From Gammaproteobacteria bacterium (GTDB lineage Bacteria > Pseudomonadota > Gammaproteobacteria > Pseudomonadales > Pseudohongiellaceae): a DNA stretch of 64,000 bases. The stretch lies in assembly GCA_009692305.1 (NCBI GenBank), contig SHZK01000005.1, positions 62,001-126,000 of the forward strand, written 5' to 3'. Below, in pieces: positions 61,497 through 64,000 of this stretch. The position numbers and the translations under genes are program-made. Under the pieces are notes generated by a model. It did no database searches. It worked only from the letters and a program-made list of their open reading frames with translations, and had not been told where the DNA came from. The stretch's first letter is position 1. Each line of letters starts with the position of its first letter.

Positions 61497-63059
61497 ATGA
61501 ACCCGATCGAACTCAACCTGTTTGGCAGTCGCGTAGCGGCCATCTGCGATGAAATGGGAGTGGTGCTACGGCGCACCGCATTCTCACCGAATATCAAGGA
61601 CCGGCTGGATTTTTCCTGTGCCCTGTTCGATCGCGCCGGCGAGCTGTTTGCCCAGGCCGCACACATTCCAGTGCATCTGGGCAGCATGGCCTATGCGATG
61701 GGAGGTATCGTCGGACAACGTGACTGGCAGGCCGGCGATATGCTGGTGCTGAATGATCCTTACCTCGGCGGCACCCACTTGCCCGATGTGACGGTGATTG
61801 CCCCGGTATTTGCGGCCTCCGGTTTTAACGCCAAAGAGGCTACCTTGCTCGGCTTCGTCGCTAATCGCGCCCATCACGCGAATATCGGTTGTGATACGCC
61901 CGGGTCGATGCCGGTATCTTCGAGTCTGGACGAGGAAGGCATTATCATTCCCCCAACCTGGTTGCTGCGCGGCGGTAAATTGCAGGACCACGGCATTGCG
62001 CTACCCGATATGCAGGGTGGCAAGCTCAGCGGTGATATTGCGGCCCAGGTCGGCGCCAACCAGGTGGGCAGCGCGCGTCTGCAAGAACTCGTGCACAGCA
62101 TTGGTACAGCAGCATTCGTGCAGGGCGTAAGTGAACTGAATGCCTATGCTGATCGCCTGATGGCCGTGGCGATCAGTCAACTGCAGCCCGGTGCCTACCA
62201 GTTTGCTGACCTGCTTGATGACGATGGCTGCGGTTCCCGGGATATTCCACTCGCAGTCACCTTGACTATTACCCCTGCTGCGATCGTGCTGGACTTCAGT
62301 GCCAGCGCGGCGCAGGTGCCAGGTAACTTGAATTGCCCGGAGTCTGTGGTCGCCGCTGCCGCGTATTATTGTCTGCGTTGTTTGCTGCCTGATGCAGCGC
62401 CAGCCTGTGCCGGGCTATTCCGCCGGGTGCAATTAGTGACACGACCCGCTTCTATCATCAACGCCGAACGACCGGCAGCGGTAGCGGCAGGCAATGTGGA
62501 AACGTCCATGCGTCTGGTTGACCTGGTATTCGGTGCGCTGGCGCAGGCGCTGCCAGAGCGCATACCCGCCGCCAGTCAGGGCACCATGAATAATGTGGCG
62601 ATGGGACATATCGATGCCGAGAGCGGCACACGCTGGGATTATTATGAAACGCTCGCCGGTGGCATCGGCGGTGGTCCACGTTATGCGGGCCTCGATGCGG
62701 TACACAGCCACATGACGAATAGCTTGAACACCCCGATTGAGAGTCTGGAGATGCATTATCCGCTGCGGGTGACAAACTATAGCGTGCGTGTCGGCAGTGG
62801 CGGTGCCGGACTGCACCGTGGCGGTAACGGTATCGTGCGCGAGTATGAGTTTCTGGCCGCGGCCCAATGCAGCCTGCTGACCGAGCGCAGGCGGGTACCG
62901 CCCTGGGGCTTACATGGTGGCAGCCCCGGCGCCTGCGGCCGCAACTTCCTGAATGGCGCTGAACTTCCCGCGAAATGCACACTCAATGTCAGCGCGGGTG
63001 ATCGTTTACGCATCGAAACACCCGGCGCTGGTGGCTGGGGTAAAGTACCCCTTTGCTGA
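61497..63059 (+). CDS. Hydantoinase B/oxoprolinase family protein
   Basis: A 520-residue HyuB-type subunit of ATP-dependent N-methylhydantoinase/5-oxoprolinase/acetone carboxylase-like enzymes. Features: [51 protein letters not shown], and [22 protein letters not shown] near the end. GGAG five bases before ATG 61497 sets the start. These proteins normally need a HyuA partner, encoded next door in most genomes; none is present within the window. Confidence 0.88.
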   Translation: MNPIELNLFGSRVAAICDEMGVVLRRTAFSPNIKDRLDFSCALFDRAGELFAQAAHIPVHLGSMAYAMGGIVGQRDWQAGDMLVLNDPYLGGTHLPDVTVIAPVFAASGFNAKEATLLGFVANRAHHANIGCDTPGSMPVSSSLDEEGIIIPPTWLLRGGKLQDHGIALPDMQGGKLSGDIAAQVGANQVGSARLQELVHSIGTAAFVQGVSELNAYADRLMAVAISQLQPGAYQFADLLDDDGCGSRDIPLAVTLTITPAAIVLDFSASAAQVPGNLNCPESVVAAAAYYCLRCLLPDAAPACAGLFRRVQLVTRPASIINAERPAAVAAGNVETSMRLVDLVFGALAQALPERIPAASQGTMNNVAMGHIDAESGTRWDYYETLAGGIGGGPRYAGLDAVHSHMTNSLNTPIESLEMHYPLRVTNYSVRVGSGGAGLHRGGNGIVREYEFLAAAQCSLLTERRRVPPWGLHGGSPGACGRNFLNGAELPAKCTLNVSAGDRLRIETPGAGGWGKVPLC

Positions 63060-63158
63060 CAAGGTCTGGCCACGCAGTGTAAACTTGCCCCCTTCGCGGT
63101 GTTGTGTAAGTGGTTTCGCTTGCGCCACCAACCACCCAGTCTCCGAGGCAGTAATAGC

Positions 63159-63479
63159 ATGAGTATCGAACAAACCATCAAAGACCAAATCCAGTCCAAC
63201 AGCATCCTGCTGTACATGAAGGGTAATCCGGATGCACCACAGTGCGGATTCTCAGCACGAGCGACACAAGTGTTGATGGCTTGCGGCAAACGCTTTGCTT
63301 ACGTGGATATTCTCAGCAATCCGGAAATACGCGCCAACCTGCCGCAAATTTCCAACTGGCCGACTTTTCCGCAACTTTTTATCAACGGCGAACTGATTGG
63401 TGGTTGTGACATCATCACCGAGATGCACGAGAAGGGTGAATTACAGGCGCTGGTGGATAAGGCTGGCGCCGACGCCTGA
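63159..63479 (+). CDS. grxD: Monothiol glutaredoxin (Grx4 type)
   Basis: A 106-residue CGFS-type glutaredoxin carrying and delivering [2Fe-2S] clusters. CGFSARATQVL is the active site, and NWPTFPQLFINGELIGGCDI holds the glutathione-binding TVP-like region. Start at 63159 by family length, with GAGG in front. It converges with the RNase T gene. Confidence 0.94.
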   Translation: MSIEQTIKDQIQSNSILLYMKGNPDAPQCGFSARATQVLMACGKRFAYVDILSNPEIRANLPQISNWPTFPQLFINGELIGGCDIITEMHEKGELQALVDKAGADA

Positions 63480-63516
63480 TAGCTGTAGTCAGTAATAATC
63501 TGCTTTGTGGTTGCGC

Positions 63517-64000
63517 CTAACTGGCTGCACGGGGCCAACCGCCTAACTCTTGCCATCTGTTTACTATCCCACAAAATAATTCTGCTGTCTTCTCTGCGTC
63601 ATAGCGCGCAGAGTGCGCTTCGTTTTCGTCAAAGGCTATACCTGCTGCTTCGCAGGCGCGCGCCAGTACCGTCTGTCCATAGGCGAGGCCGCTGAGGGTA
63701 GCGGTGTCGAAACAGGAAAAGGGATGGAAGGGATTGCGCTTGAGGTCGTGGCGGTCACTGGCGGCATTGATGAAGCCAAGATCGAAATGGGCATTGTGTC
63801 CAACCAGAATCGCGCGCTTGCATTGATTCGTCTGCATGGCGTCACGCACGGTCTTGAACAACGCCGTGAACACATCTTTCTCGCTGCGCGCAATACGTAG
63901 CGGATGGAACGGATTGATACCGGTAAATTTCAAAGCTGCTTCTTCGATATTTGCGCCCTCAAAGGGCACGATGCGCTGAAAGAAGGTTTGGTCTATCTCC
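63517..64000 (-). CDS. rnt: Ribonuclease T, 5' end beyond window
   Basis: The C-terminal 160 residues of RNase T, an exoribonuclease trimming tRNA and other stable RNA 3' ends. [34 protein letters not shown] (second Asp motif), [23 protein letters not shown], and [15 protein letters not shown] (DEDDh third motif) are diagnostic. The frame is open to the right edge, so the first DxE motif is outside the window. Confidence 0.93.
   Translation of the reverse strand, partial: EIDQTFFQRIVPFEGANIEEAALKFTGINPFHPLRIARSEKDVFTALFKTVRDAMQTNQCKRAILVGHNAHFDLGFINAASDRHDLKRNPFHPFSCFDTATLSGLAYGQTVLARACEAAGIAFDENEAHSARYDAEKTAELFCGIVNRWQELGGWPRAAS

Overview
The window is chromosomal DNA from a gammaproteobacterium, most likely an aerobic, marine-type member of the broad Pseudomonadales/Cellvibrionales neighbourhood. 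The support is a Pseudomonas-style class I ribonucleotide reductase pair (NrdA with two ATP cones, NrdB with a long Ala-rich N-terminus), a PilU-type ATPase, exodeoxyribonuclease I, RNase T, monothiol glutaredoxin, a DUF349 protein, SURF1, and a PQQ alcohol dehydrogenase with its own cytochrome c. The genus cannot be named from the sequence alone. Coding density is high, with short intergenic gaps and several ATGA or TTGA start/stop overlaps.

Layout. 1-2.8 kb: 5' part of a SURF1 cytochrome oxidase assembly gene, two paralogous small membrane proteins and a Tat-type aldo/keto reductase. 2.9-6.4 kb: a secreted protein, then a decayed Zorya-like locus (broken zorA, intact zorB, and an unfamiliar third gene). 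6.4-15 kb: an exported metallopeptidase; a tightly packed membrane/lipid cluster (SDR, polytopic membrane protein, CDP-alcohol phosphatidyltransferase, exported chorismate mutase); an FbiC-type FO synthase; an amidohydrolase. 15-24 kb: acyl-CoA ligase, an alcohol-oxidising PQQ dehydrogenase plus dihaem cytochrome c, a PEP mutase-type enzyme, an RRM protein and dipeptidyl peptidase III. 24-34.5 kb is the most rearranged part: a frameshifted HD-GYP gene, folD, a REP-associated transposase remnant, a second cluster of the small membrane proteins, and a GntR/ABC cassette whose ATPase carries an in-frame stop. This cassette lies between two copies of the 3' end of ilvD. 34.8-45 kb: alkylation repair (Ada-AlkA fusion, Ogt), a TonB-like protein, MATE pump, XdhC, amidase, PilU and PyrB. 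45-64 kb is mostly housekeeping: SbcB, acyltransferase, DUF349, DinG, cyclophilin, MocA-like transferase, NrdB/NrdA with a long leader, ArgF, HyuB, GrxD and RNase T.

Functional themes. Alcohol oxidation by the PQQ enzyme passes electrons to the adjacent cytochrome c, and SURF1 implies a haem-copper terminal oxidase. DNA maintenance is spread over Ada-AlkA/Ogt, SbcB, DinG and NrdAB. FO made by FbiC could serve F420 or a photolyase antenna; no other F420 gene is in view. XdhC and the MocA-like protein imply a molybdo-hydroxylase elsewhere.

The most interesting material is the degenerate zorAB locus with its unknown third gene, the ilvD 3'-end duplication flanking the ABC cassette, the fbiC gene, and two separate clusters of the same small membrane protein family. 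Clear gene lesions (two in zorA, one in the HD-GYP gene, one in the ABC ATPase) fall in accessory loci while the housekeeping genes are intact. This favours real decay over random sequence error, although raw reads would be needed to prove it.
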